Below are positions 1 to 7,838 of a DNA stretch of 21,076 bases, in pieces. The stretch's first letter is position 1, and each line of letters starts with the position of its first letter. The position numbers were made by a program, and so were the translations under genes. Below the pieces are notes generated by a model. That model was not told the origin of the DNA, ran no database searches, and saw only the letters and a program-made list of their open reading frames with translations. This DNA comes from JBHIDQ01 sp046760155. GTDB lineage: Bacteria > Chloroflexota > Dehalococcoidia > Dehalococcoidales > RBG-16-60-22. The stretch covers positions 1-21,076 of the forward strand of contig JBHIDQ010000014.1 of assembly GCA_046760155.1 (NCBI GenBank), read 5' to 3'.

Positions 1-60
1 AGATTCCCGACTGCGTTTCAGGGCCTGAATGAGGTTAGTTATCTACCTCACCCCCTTAAT

Positions 61-160
61 CCCCCTCTCCTTCAAAGGAGAGGGGGAAGAATTTTTAGAA
101 AGAGGGACTTCGTCCCTCTTAGACACCCTCTTTTATATTTTAGAACGGGCTTTGCCCTTC
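61..160. repeat. Cluster of three GC-rich intergenic hairpins
   Basis: Three inverted repeats lie within 100 bases. The first has a perfect 10-bp stem (61-70 with 77-86, pyrimidine-rich CCCCCTCTCC on the left arm). The second has a 9-bp stem (100-108 with 112-120, loop TTC). The third is shorter, with GGGC/GCCC arms at 147-150 and 154-157 around TTT. None is followed by a long T-run on either strand, so they are not textbook terminators, although they lie downstream of the minus-strand gene ending at 194. The first resembles the C-rich/G-rich palindromes dispersed in many bacterial genomes; that is an impression and was not checked by search. The rest of 1-193 shows no gene. Confidence 0.55.
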
Positions 161-193
161 CTAGATATTTTTACTCGCTTCTTTCGAATCCAA

Positions 194-1111
194 TCAGTTA
201 GTTAATGCAAGATGTCGGTCTCTGGCCTCTCTAACATACCATCTTCCAAAACTAGCCATTTCACCAGCGCGAAACTTACCAAGCATTTTCTTTGTTGCAT
301 GTAATATGAATGAAGAAGCAATGACTGAGAATAGTTTAAGTTCTTCATTGTTTCTAAGAGGGTAAAAAGCGGGATAACCTCTTTTTGTTTGTGTTAGAAA
401 TTGTGACAAATCATCTGCATGGGTAATACTAGACCAAGCCCGATAAAGAATATCATACTGCGCCCCCCAGTTTAGATGTTTGGCAAGGTCTCTTAGGTTA
501 CCAGGACCACCAAAGAGGCTATACCAATTCGGTTTTCTTTTTCTTATACTCTTTATTCTCTGATACTCATAATCGGCCAATTGATAATTTGGGTTATTAA
601 GTAATGACTTCAGATTGTGGATTACTTGAGATAAACTTGGAAGGGATGGTAATTTCATGTATTTGCTTACACTATCTGCTGCGAAAGTAACTAGAAACTC
701 TTTACCCTTCTGATGCGAGGGATCTAACATCTCATATTGGCTTAACCTGTTGTAAACATAACATACTAGCCAAGCAAAAGCTCTCCGCTGGTAGTCTCCT
801 TCAAGAATGTATTCAATAGTAAGTAGTGCCTCAAATGAACTACGGAGTAGAGGAATTGCTGGAACAGCACAACTCTGAGATATGAGTACTTCAATTCCGT
901 CTGTCATTCCTATTACATGGTAGTATGAAGCAAAGACTGGAAGTGGTTCATCAGCAGCAGCACTAACAGCAGATTCCTGACATCGGTGAAATGCATTAGT
1001 CGCATAGTTAACCTCTTCTTGCAGTAAGGGTGAAGCGATTTCTATAACTTCTTTAGCTTCTACCTTTCGTAACTCACGATATAGAAGTGACTCAAATTGT
1101 TTGGTAGGCAT
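194..1111 (-). CDS. DUF5677-like hypothetical protein
   Basis: This is a 305-residue, largely helical protein with no signal peptide and no convincing membrane segment. It resembles the DUF5677 family: around residues 84-103 there is an L-L-R-S-S-F-E pattern followed by a hydrophobic helix, and near residue 223 a Y-x-x-W-S-S-x-T-H pattern, similar to the family's conserved R..FE and S...H positions. The molecular function of that family is not established and I do not assign one. The ATG start at 1111 follows a good ribosome site (AAGGAG, about 1117-1122) in the 19-nt gap after the helicase gene, so it is probably the last gene of that operon. Its sequence looks more AT-rich than the helicase gene, which may mean later acquisition. 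The family call is moderate; that it is a gene is nearly certain. Confidence 0.75.
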   Translation of the reverse strand: MPTKQFESLLYRELRKVEAKEVIEIASPLLQEEVNYATNAFHRCQESAVSAAADEPLPVFASYYHVIGMTDGIEVLISQSCAVPAIPLLRSSFEALLTIEYILEGDYQRRAFAWLVCYVYNRLSQYEMLDPSHQKGKEFLVTFAADSVSKYMKLPSLPSLSQVIHNLKSLLNNPNYQLADYEYQRIKSIRKRKPNWYSLFGGPGNLRDLAKHLNWGAQYDILYRAWSSITHADDLSQFLTQTKRGYPAFYPLRNNEELKLFSVIASSFILHATKKMLGKFRAGEMASFGRWYVREARDRHLALTN

Positions 1112-1130
1112 TACAATGATCTCCTTTTGG

Positions 1131-3416
1131 TCACTGAGCGAGTAATCCTTCCAGCAGTATCTGGGCTGCTTTCTTATCTAAAGGCTGATTATTGTTACCG
1201 CACTTGGGCGACTGAATACAGCTTGGACAACCGTCCTGACAGGGACACTCGGCAATGGCTCTAAGGGTAGCTTGCCATAATTCCGCTATCATGTCAAAGC
1301 CCTTCTCGGCAATACCGATGCCGCCGGGATAGGCATCATAAATAAATATCTGGGCTCGGCCGGTATCGGGGTGGAGAGGAGTCGAGACGCCACCAATATC
1401 ATTGCGGTCGCACAGGGCAAACAGGGGCAAAATACCAATCGCGGCGTGCTCTACTGCATGTAGCCCTCCAGCAAAATCAAGTTGAGCTTCTTCCAGGCGA
1501 GCGACGACCTCCGGCGGCAGGTCAAACCAGAGCGCCACCGTGGGAAAACATTGTGGCGGTAAATCAAGCGGCTCTTCCCCGATTACCTCTTCGGTGAATT
1601 GCGCCTTCTTCTTGAAGCCGACTACAGTAGTGGTAACCTCTACTTCACCCAGATAGACCTTTACCTGCCCCAAGTCTTTCTCGCGACTTAGCTTCACGAT
1701 GTGTAAATCTTCGATTTCCTTCGTCTGGGTATAGTAATTAGCCATCGTCGGCACCGCATAGGCAGTACGGTTAGCCAAGTCAAGCTCAGTGACCAGATAA
1801 GACTCTCCCTGATGAAGATAGATTGCTCCCGGGTGTATCTGGAAAAGAGCGACACTGGCTTCGACGGTTTCCAGCAGTGAATCGGTTGAGGTATCAACAA
1901 CGGCAAAGTTCTGACCCGTGCTGGAACGGATATTAATCGCCTGAGCCGGGTAGGCAATGGCTGGGGAAAGGTACCACTTCTGATGGCGTTCCTTGAGTAT
2001 ACCCTGCTCCTCCAGCACCTTCCTTTCCTGAGTCAAGGCAGCGCCAAAGATTTCTTCATCCTCATTATCTAAAGGACGTTCCCAGGCAGCACATAACAGG
2101 TGGGCTCTCAAAATATAAGGATTGCTCGGGTTAACCAGCGCATTCTCAAAGTTTTTCTGGAAAAAAGAATCAGGATGACGCATAAAATACTGGTCTAGAG
2201 GATTATCCAACGCCACCAAAAAGCTCAGTGACTCATCCTGACTTCGGCCGCTCCTTCCCGCCTGCTGCCAGGTGCTGGCAATACTTCCCGGATAGCCAGC
2301 CAGCACCGTAGCGTCCAAGTCACCAATATCGATGCCCAACTCCAAAGCATTGGTCGCCACCACCCCGGTAAGCTGACCGCTAAAAAGCTCCTGCTCGATT
2401 TGCCGCCGCTCCTGTGGGAGATAACCAGCCCGGTAGGGTTTGATTTGCTCGGAACGGACTTGGCTTACTTCGACTAACCGCTGCTGTGAATAGATGTAAA
2501 TAAGCTCGGTCAGGCGGCGAGTACGCGCAAAGGTCAGCGTGCGGATATTGCGGCTGACTAGCTCGGTGAACAGGTTGGTCGCTTCACTGTTGGCACTGCG
2601 CCGAACACTCTTCGCCTTGTCCAGGATTGGAGGATTCCAGAAGACAAAGTCCTTGCCACCGTGAGGCGAACCATCACTATCAACCACGGCAAAAGGCAGA
2701 CCGACCAGTTCCTCGGCGTGTTCCCCCGAGTTAGCGAGCGTTGCCGAACAGCAGATGAATTGAGGTTTCGAGCCATAAAGGCAACAGAGACGGCGCAGAC
2801 GTCGCAACACACCGGCCACATGGGAACCAAAAACACCACGATAGGTATGGGCTTCATCCACCACCACATACCGTAGGTGGCGTAGGAACCTTGACCAGGA
2901 TTGATGGTTGGGTAGTATGCCAATATGGAGCATATCCGGATTGGTCAGGATTATCCTAGCCCGCTTCCTTATCTCAGACCGCTCCTCCCGTGGCGTATCA
3001 CCATCAAAAGTAGCCAGTTCCTCGACTTGAAATAGGTCAGGAGAGAATAATTGGTGTAAACCACGTAACTGGTCCTGGGCCAGAGCTTTGGTCGGGAAGA
3101 GATACAGAGCACGGCTGGCTGATTCCGTTAACAGTGCTTCAGCGACGGCAAGGTTGTAGCACAGGGTCTTGCCACTAGCACTGGAAGTGGCCACCATCAC
3201 ATTTTCTCCCCGCCGCGCCTTGTCCACCGCTTCTGCCTGATGCGTATAGAGAGGTAACAAACGATGCTTACGGAGACAATTCTCAAGTTCGCCAGATAAA
3301 GGTTGGTCTAACCTAGCATAGGTTGCCTGGCGGGGTGGCATATGCTCCACATGGGCAATCTGGTCAGCGTAGGCAGGTTGAGTTTGAAGATGATGAAGGA
3401 AAGCCAAAGTATCCAC
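1131..3416 (-). CDS. MrfA/YprA-type DEAD/DEAH-box helicase with C-terminal zinc-binding domain
   Basis: A 761-residue superfamily 2 helicase. Walker A (ATSSASGKT) lies near residues 76-84, followed by VVDEAH (motif II), CSATLAN (motif III), and in the second RecA domain ATNALELGID and QQAGRSGR (motifs V and VI). The C-terminal part matches the DUF1998-containing helicases: residues 724-739 carry five cysteines (CPC, CPSC and a later CG), the zinc cluster of this family. Bacillus subtilis MrfA, the characterised relative, is a 3'-5' helicase needed for repair after mitomycin C; the same role here is inference. The MrfB exonuclease partner is not in the window. The start is a GTG at 3416, 12 nt after the DUF503 stop, with a GAGGGG ribosome site overlapping that stop region. 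It is the middle gene of a three-gene minus-strand operon. Confidence 0.9.
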   Translation of the reverse strand: MDTLAFLHHLQTQPAYADQIAHVEHMPPRQATYARLDQPLSGELENCLRKHRLLPLYTHQAEAVDKARRGENVMVATSSASGKTLCYNLAVAEALLTESASRALYLFPTKALAQDQLRGLHQLFSPDLFQVEELATFDGDTPREERSEIRKRARIILTNPDMLHIGILPNHQSWSRFLRHLRYVVVDEAHTYRGVFGSHVAGVLRRLRRLCCLYGSKPQFICCSATLANSGEHAEELVGLPFAVVDSDGSPHGGKDFVFWNPPILDKAKSVRRSANSEATNLFTELVSRNIRTLTFARTRRLTELIYIYSQQRLVEVSQVRSEQIKPYRAGYLPQERRQIEQELFSGQLTGVVATNALELGIDIGDLDATVLAGYPGSIASTWQQAGRSGRSQDESLSFLVALDNPLDQYFMRHPDSFFQKNFENALVNPSNPYILRAHLLCAAWERPLDNEDEEIFGAALTQERKVLEEQGILKERHQKWYLSPAIAYPAQAINIRSSTGQNFAVVDTSTDSLLETVEASVALFQIHPGAIYLHQGESYLVTELDLANRTAYAVPTMANYYTQTKEIEDLHIVKLSREKDLGQVKVYLGEVEVTTTVVGFKKKAQFTEEVIGEEPLDLPPQCFPTVALWFDLPPEVVARLEEAQLDFAGGLHAVEHAAIGILPLFALCDRNDIGGVSTPLHPDTGRAQIFIYDAYPGGIGIAEKGFDMIAELWQATLRAIAECPCQDGCPSCIQSPKCGNNNQPLDKKAAQILLEGLLAQ

Positions 3417-3428
3417 TATGACTACCCC

Positions 3429-3722
3429 TCACCAAATCGGTAGAATCTCAATTTCATAATCGAGTATCTCTACCTCAAACCGACTATTAATGACAAAATC
3501 CACTACCTTGGACAGGACTTCGTTAGTATAGCGGTTATCATTACTCACGCAACAGATTCCAATCGTGGCCAGTTGCCAACGGTCATGGTTATCAACCTCA
3601 GCCACCGAAACATTAAACTTGTTGCGGACTCGTGTAGTAACGGATTTCAATACCTGTCGCTTACCCTTGAGCGATAAATTTTCCGGTAAGCGAAGGTTAA
3701 TTTTGCAGACACCAACATTCAT
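3429..3722 (-). CDS. DUF503 family protein (YlxP-like)
   Basis: A 97-residue protein of the DUF503/YlxP family. It begins MNVGVCKINLRLPEN and has the typical S-L-K-G-K-R motif (about residues 18-23), followed by the helix with V-x-x-R-x-x-N-K-F-N-V-S-V-A-E-V and the D-x-W-Q-L-A core. The family is small, cytosolic and found mostly in Gram-positive and related bacteria, often near translation genes such as rbfA and infB. Its function is not firmly known. Here it is the first gene of an operon with the MrfA-like helicase. The ATG at 3722 is preceded only by a weak ribosome site, but the N-terminus fits the family exactly. The protein has full family length. Confidence 0.88.
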   Translation of the reverse strand: MNVGVCKINLRLPENLSLKGKRQVLKSVTTRVRNKFNVSVAEVDNHDRWQLATIGICCVSNDNRYTNEVLSKVVDFVINSRFEVEILDYEIEILPIW

Positions 3723-3760
3723 GACCCATCTAGCAACCGGGAAATCAGCTACTTTACTCT

Positions 3761-3790
3761 AATCTATCACCCCTTCTAATCGGGTGTCAA
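3761..3790 (-). promoter_or_regulatory. Candidate promoter of the DUF503-helicase-DUF5677 operon
   Basis: On the minus strand a perfect TTGACA -35 box (3785-3790) is followed after 18 nt by TAGATT (3761-3766). It sits about 40 nt upstream of the DUF503 start and faces away from the synthase gene on the other strand. The -35 is perfect and the -10 is moderate. Confidence 0.45.
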
Positions 3791-3810
3791 ACAACCGAAA
3801 ATTATACCGC

Positions 3811-3840
3811 TTGCCCAAGGCAGTAAACGTATGGTATTAT
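3811..3840 (+). promoter_or_regulatory. Candidate promoter of the Re-citrate/homocitrate synthase-like gene
   Basis: TTGCCC (3811-3816) is separated by 18 nt from TATTAT (3835-3840). It lies about 65 nt upstream of the ATG at 3905, in the divergent intergenic region. Both boxes differ from consensus at one or two positions. Confidence 0.4.
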
Positions 3841-3904
3841 TAAACATTACATTTTATAGCTAGTAAGAGACTGACCATTACCAAATTCCAGAGGGAAAAC
3901 GCAT

Positions 3905-5143
3905 ATGCCCAAGATTTATTTTATTGATGTGACCAATCGGGATGGAGTTCAAACTGCGAAACTCGGCTTGTCTAAGCTGGAAAAGACTATGATCAACCTT
4001 TACCTGAATGAATTAGGCGTTTTTCAGTCCGAGTTTGGCTTTCCCACGACCAAGCACGAAACCCTCTACCTGCAGGCTAACCTAGAATTAGCCGAGATGG
4101 GAGTCCTAAAACCTATCCGCTTAGAAGGATGGCTAAGAGCCATTGTCAGTGACGTCGAGACCGCGTTTAAGTTGGTGCCTGACATCAAGCATCTCAACCT
4201 CTCGATATCGACATCAACCCAGATGATTGACGGCAAGTTCCAAGGGAGAAAAAAACAGGATGACATCATAAATGAAATGGCGCAGGCAGTTGATACCGCC
4301 AGGACTTTTGGTGCTGAAACTATCGGGGTCAATGCGGAAGATGCCTCCCGGACTGACTTGGATTTCTTAATCAAATTCGGACTGGCAGCTAAAGAACACG
4401 GTGCTGATAGACTGAGATACTGTGACACCCTTGGTTATGATAACCCTTTCACCATCTATGAAACCACTAAGGCGCTGGCGGAAAATACTGGTATGGCTCT
4501 TGAGATTCACTGCCATGGTGACCTAGGGATGGCAGTGGCCAATTCGCTGGCTGGAGCTAAAGGAGCTATCGATGGCGGACAGGATGCTTACATCAATACC
4601 ACCGTTAATGGTCTCGGGGAAAGGGCGGGAAATGCTGACCTGTTGGCTACTGTTCTGGCAGTTACCAAATCAAAGAGATTTGCCGAAAAATACACGCCAG
4701 GTAACCCAATCAATTTGTCAAAGGCCTACAAGATAGCCAAATTTGCCGAATATGCCTTTGGCGTTGATATTCCAATCAACCAGCCCGGTGTCGGGGCGAA
4801 TGCCTTTGCCCACTCTTCCGGTATCCATGCTGACGGTGTGTTAAAGGACCCGGAAAACTACGAGCTGTATGGCTACGAGGAATTGGGTAGGGGTGACCCG
4901 GTAAAGGTAGAAACGGGAAGAGAGATTATCGCCGGGCAATACAGCGGGATATCTGGCTTCAGCCATGTCATGGGGAAGATGGACGTTTCCTTCGCCAGCA
5001 GAGAAAAAGCCAGCGAGATTCTGGAGTTGGTCAGGTACGCTAACGTCGAAGCGCAGAAACCGCTGGTTGAGGATGAACTATTATTTATCGCCAAGTATCC
5101 CAATATTGCGAAGAAGCTTTTGACCCTCACGCCGCTCGAATAG
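3905..5143 (+). CDS. Re-citrate synthase / homocitrate synthase-like enzyme (LeuA/NifV superfamily)
   Basis: A 412-residue DRE-TIM metallolyase that condenses acetyl-CoA with a 2-oxo acid. The N-terminal N-R-D-G-V-Q-T (residues 11-17) replaces the usual L-R-D-G-E-Q and supplies the first metal ligand, D13. The metal-binding HxH is at H202 and H204 in EIHCHGDLG. Further family motifs are A-E-D-A-S-R-T-D (144-151) and N-G-L-G-E-R-A-G-N. The protein lacks the C-terminal regulatory domain of long LeuA enzymes. The opening D-V-T-N-R-D-G-V-Q-T and the following QSEFGFPTTKHE strongly recall the Re-citrate synthases of Clostridium kluyveri and Dehalococcoides, which make citrate from oxaloacetate in anaerobes. 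Databases often label such proteins homocitrate synthase. No nif or lysine genes are nearby to favour NifV. A GAGGG ribosome site precedes the ATG. The superfamily is certain and the Re-citrate assignment likely. Confidence 0.85.
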   Translation: MPKIYFIDVTNRDGVQTAKLGLSKLEKTMINLYLNELGVFQSEFGFPTTKHETLYLQANLELAEMGVLKPIRLEGWLRAIVSDVETAFKLVPDIKHLNLSISTSTQMIDGKFQGRKKQDDIINEMAQAVDTARTFGAETIGVNAEDASRTDLDFLIKFGLAAKEHGADRLRYCDTLGYDNPFTIYETTKALAENTGMALEIHCHGDLGMAVANSLAGAKGAIDGGQDAYINTTVNGLGERAGNADLLATVLAVTKSKRFAEKYTPGNPINLSKAYKIAKFAEYAFGVDIPINQPGVGANAFAHSSGIHADGVLKDPENYELYGYEELGRGDPVKVETGREIIAGQYSGISGFSHVMGKMDVSFASREKASEILELVRYANVEAQKPLVEDELLFIAKYPNIAKKLLTLTPLE

Positions 5144-5163
5144 TCATGCCGCAGATATTAACC

Positions 5164-5195
5164 AAGAGGCTGTTTTAGGAAGCAGCCTCTTTTCA
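5164..5195 (+). terminator. Rho-independent terminator after the synthase gene
   Basis: A 9-bp perfect stem (5164-5172 with 5183-5191, AAGAGGCTG and its complement) with a 10-nt loop runs into TTTTCATT. It lies 20 nt after the stop codon and separates this gene from the metal importer. Confidence 0.85.
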
Positions 5196-5223
5196 TTAGA
5201 TAATTAATATGATTATTATAATA

Positions 5224-5253
5224 TTGAATAGATTAAACCACAGGCGTTAAAAT
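5224..5253 (+). promoter_or_regulatory. Candidate promoter of the first metal importer
   Basis: TTGAAT (5224-5229), an 18-nt spacer and TAAAAT (5248-5253) end 35 nt before the ATG of the ATPase gene. The surrounding 5196-5235 is very AT-rich and includes another TATAAT (5217-5222) that lacks a good -35. No TGCAA-N6-GCAAT motif, as found at the other importer operon, is visible here. Confidence 0.35.
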
Positions 5254-5288
5254 GGCTTAGGTGAGACGGCTTAAACCAAGGAGCAAAT

Positions 5289-6047
5289 ATGGCGACTAAA
5301 GAATTAGTCAGACTGGCTGATGTCTGGGTGCATCACGATGGTGTCCCGATACTGGAAGGAATAAACTTATCCGTCAAATCTAATGACTTCCTCGGTATCA
5401 TCGGCCCTAATGGCGGCGGCAAGTCTACACTACTTAAGGTTATCCTGGGGCTGATCAAGCCAAGCCGTGGTAAAGTCTCAGTGATGGGGCAAACACCCGA
5501 GAAGGGGCGAAAATTCATCGGCTATATCTCTCAATTTAACCTGTTTGACCGTGATTTCCCGATAAGCGTTTTTGAGGTGGTACTTATGGGGCGCTATAGT
5601 AAAACGGGCTTGTTCCACCACTATAGCGAGGAAGATAAAAGGACCGCCATTGAAGCTCTTAAAACCGTGGAGATGCTAGATTACAAAGACCGGCAGATAG
5701 GCAAACTTTCCGGCGGGGAACAGCAGAGAGTCTTTATCGCCCGAGCCCTGGTTACCAATCCAAAACTGCTGCTTCTCGATGAACCTACGGCTAGCATCGA
5801 CCCGAACATGCAAGCCGAATTCTATGAACTCCTAGATAGACTAAAAGAAAGACTGGCAATCGTCCTGGTTTCCCACGATATCAGTGCGGTTTCCATCTAT
5901 GTGAACGAAATTGCCTGCCTTAACCACCAACTGTTCTACCATGGCTCAAAAGAGATATCCGCTGAGGAACTGGAGAAGTCCTACCACTGTCCAATACAGC
6001 TTATCGCTCATGGCACTGTCCCCCACCGCGTACTAAAGGAGCATTAA
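5289..6047 (+). CDS. Metal ABC importer ATPase (ZnuC/MntB-type), importer 1
   Basis: A 252-residue ABC ATPase that powers uptake of a divalent metal, probably zinc or manganese, at the cytoplasmic face of the membrane. Walker A is GPNGGGKST (39-47), the ABC signature LSGGEQQR (140-147) and Walker B LLLLDEPTA (160-168), followed by the switch histidine in VSHD. The length and the sequence around the Q-loop fit the ZnuC/FecE-like metal-chelate group. AAGGAG precedes the ATG. The permease gene follows after 2 nt and its ribosome site lies inside this gene, so the two are translationally linked. No binding-protein gene adjoins them. The actual metal cannot be read from the sequence. Confidence 0.9.
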   Translation: MATKELVRLADVWVHHDGVPILEGINLSVKSNDFLGIIGPNGGGKSTLLKVILGLIKPSRGKVSVMGQTPEKGRKFIGYISQFNLFDRDFPISVFEVVLMGRYSKTGLFHHYSEEDKRTAIEALKTVEMLDYKDRQIGKLSGGEQQRVFIARALVTNPKLLLLDEPTASIDPNMQAEFYELLDRLKERLAIVLVSHDISAVSIYVNEIACLNHQLFYHGSKEISAEELEKSYHCPIQLIAHGTVPHRVLKEH

Positions 6048-6049
6048 AA

Positions 6050-6907
6050 ATGCTAGAGGTGCTCCAGTATCAATTCATGCAGCATGCGCTGATTGCTGGT
6101 CTGCTGGCAGCGGTAGCCTGCGGCATTGTTGGTGTCTATGTGGTAGTAAAGAAAGTCGTTTTTATCAGCGGTGGCATTGCTCACGCCTCCTTCGGTGGTA
6201 TCGGTTTGGGCTACCTCATCGGCATAAACCCAGTATTAGGCGCCATGTTTTTCACCATTGCTTCAGCGCTGGGTATCGGCCTGGTGACCCGGCGAACTAG
6301 ACTTCCGGAAGACACTGCCATCGGCATCCTGTGGGCAATGGGGATGGCATTAGGCATAATCTTTATTGGCCTGGCTCCGGGGTATGCCCCAGACCTCTTT
6401 AGCTACCTCTTCGGCAACATTCTGACCGTACCTGCCTTCGATTTAATGCTGATGCTGATTTTGGATGTCATCATAATTACACTGGTCTTTCTGCTCTACA
6501 AAGAGTTCTTATTTCTTTCTTTTGACGAAGAATTCAGCACTGTGGCTGGAGTGCCCACCGAGCGTCTCTATCTCCTGCTACTGTGTCTGGTGGCACTTAC
6601 CATAGTCGTATTGATAAGGGTTGTCGGCATCATTTTAGTCATCGCGCTGCTCACCATTCCCGCGGCACTAGCCAGACAATTTACCTATAACCTCAAGAAA
6701 ATGATGCTCCTGGCTATCCTGGTCGGGGCTGTTTTTACCTTCAGCGGCCTGTGGCTCTCCTATCTACTTGATCTGGCCTCCGGGGCGACAATTATTCTGG
6801 TCAGCGGCACAGTGCTCTTCGCCTCCTTTGGCATTGCCAAGCTGCGTAATAGAACCAAACATAAGGTTGCCCCTACAGGACAGATAACCTATAATCATTC
6901 AGAGTAA
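6050..6907 (+). CDS. Metal ABC importer permease (ZnuB/MntC-type), importer 1
   Basis: A 285-residue integral membrane protein of the ABC-3 family with about eight hydrophobic segments. It has the family's typical start, in which a short helix with Y-Q-F-M-Q-H-A leads into a long hydrophobic segment ending V-V-V-K-K, then F-I-S-G-G-I-A-H-A-S-F-G-G-I-G. The later segment with R-V-V-G-I-I-L-V-I-A-L-L-T-I-P-A-A contacts the ATPase in known relatives. It forms the channel with the preceding ATPase as a homodimer. The permease of importer 2 (13277-14125) is clearly related but distinct in sequence. The C-terminus is a short polar tail. The family is certain, the metal unknown. Confidence 0.9.
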   Translation: MLEVLQYQFMQHALIAGLLAAVACGIVGVYVVVKKVVFISGGIAHASFGGIGLGYLIGINPVLGAMFFTIASALGIGLVTRRTRLPEDTAIGILWAMGMALGIIFIGLAPGYAPDLFSYLFGNILTVPAFDLMLMLILDVIIITLVFLLYKEFLFLSFDEEFSTVAGVPTERLYLLLLCLVALTIVVLIRVVGIILVIALLTIPAALARQFTYNLKKMMLLAILVGAVFTFSGLWLSYLLDLASGATIILVSGTVLFASFGIAKLRNRTKHKVAPTGQITYNHSE

Positions 6908-6914
6908 AATAATA

Positions 6915-7838
6915 ATGAAACTTTCCGTTCAATTAGCCCCGAATCACAAGACTGGTTTACTACTGGCCAATCCGGTGATGACCGCCGCCGGGACTTTTGG
7001 CTATGGCACCGAATATAGCCATCTGTTTGACATTCAAAAGTTAGGGGCTATCATCTGCAAGGGAACTACGTTGGAACCTAGAGAGGGAAATCTTCAACCA
7101 CGACTAGCCGAAACTGCTTCCGGACTGCTCAACTCAATTGGCTTTCAGAATATCGGTGTGAAAGCCTTAATCAAGGAAAAGGCACCCATTTGGGCAAGCT
7201 GGCGGGTGCCAGTCATTGTCAATATTGCTGGTGACACGGTTGATGATTATGCCCAACTGGCTCACGAATTGGATGGAGTAGCCGGAATTAGCGGCCTTGA
7301 AGTCAACATCAGCTGCCCCAACATTAAGGCGGGGGATGCTGCCTTTGGCGCCAACCCTGAGTCAGCTGCCAAGGTAACCGCCGCCGTCAAAGCGGCTACT
7401 TCCCTGCCGATACTGGTGAAGTTGACCCCAAACACGGGTGAAATAGCTAAGATAGCAGTAGCGGTGGCTGAAGCTGGCGCCGATGCCATATCCTTAATCA
7501 ATACCGTGAGGAGCATGGTGATTGATATCACGACGCGCCAACCCCTGCTGGGCAATAAGACCGGGGGTCTGTCTGGGCCAGCGATAAAGCCAATCGCGCT
7601 GGCTATGGTATATGAGGTAGCTGGCGCGGTGGACTTACCCATCATTGGCTGTGGTGGAATCACTACTGGCACTGATGCCATCGAGTTTATCATGGCGGGA
7701 GCCAGTGCCATTCAGGTAGGCACCGCTAGTTTTGCCAATCCCCGCGCCTCGCTTGATGTTCTGGAAGGAATAGAAGAATTTATGAGAAAAGAGGGAATAG
7801 ATAATCTAACTGAGCTTATCGGTGCTGCCCGGCGCTAA
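6915..7838 (+). CDS. pyrD: Dihydroorotate dehydrogenase, class 1B catalytic subunit
   Basis: A 307-residue FMN-binding TIM-barrel enzyme that oxidises dihydroorotate to orotate, the fourth step of UMP synthesis. The N-terminus (N-P-V-M-T-A-A-G-T-F-G-Y-G), I-C-K-G-T-T (47-52) and N-S-I-G-F-Q-N (73-79) fit the family. The active-site base is a cysteine, C134 in NISCPN, which marks class 1 rather than class 2; the residues fit the NAD-linked 1B type. The C-terminal G-C-G-G-I-T-T-G and A-S-A-I-Q-V-G-T-A binding loops for FMN phosphate are present. Class 1B enzymes normally work with the iron-sulfur/FAD subunit PyrK, whose gene is not next door. No strong ribosome site precedes the ATG, which lies 7 nt after the permease gene. 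The stop overlaps the convergent ybeY by 4 nt. Confidence 0.93.
   Translation: MKLSVQLAPNHKTGLLLANPVMTAAGTFGYGTEYSHLFDIQKLGAIICKGTTLEPREGNLQPRLAETASGLLNSIGFQNIGVKALIKEKAPIWASWRVPVIVNIAGDTVDDYAQLAHELDGVAGISGLEVNISCPNIKAGDAAFGANPESAAKVTAAVKAATSLPILVKLTPNTGEIAKIAVAVAEAGADAISLINTVRSMVIDITTRQPLLGNKTGGLSGPAIKPIALAMVYEVAGAVDLPIIGCGGITTGTDAIEFIMAGASAIQVGTASFANPRASLDVLEGIEEFMRKEGIDNLTELIGAARR

Noticed and set aside
1..193. CRISPR array or insertion sequence end suggested by the hairpins
   Set aside because: The three hairpins differ in sequence, there is no regular repeat-spacer pattern and no transposase.
4066..4428. Minus-strand open frame of 120 codons inside the synthase gene
   Set aside because: It is a shadow of a clear conserved enzyme, has no ribosome site and no family-like residues.
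5201..5228. AT-rich imperfect inverted repeat upstream of importer 1 as a Fur/Zur box
   Set aside because: The symmetry is weak and explained by high AT content; it does not share the motif of the fur-znu operon.
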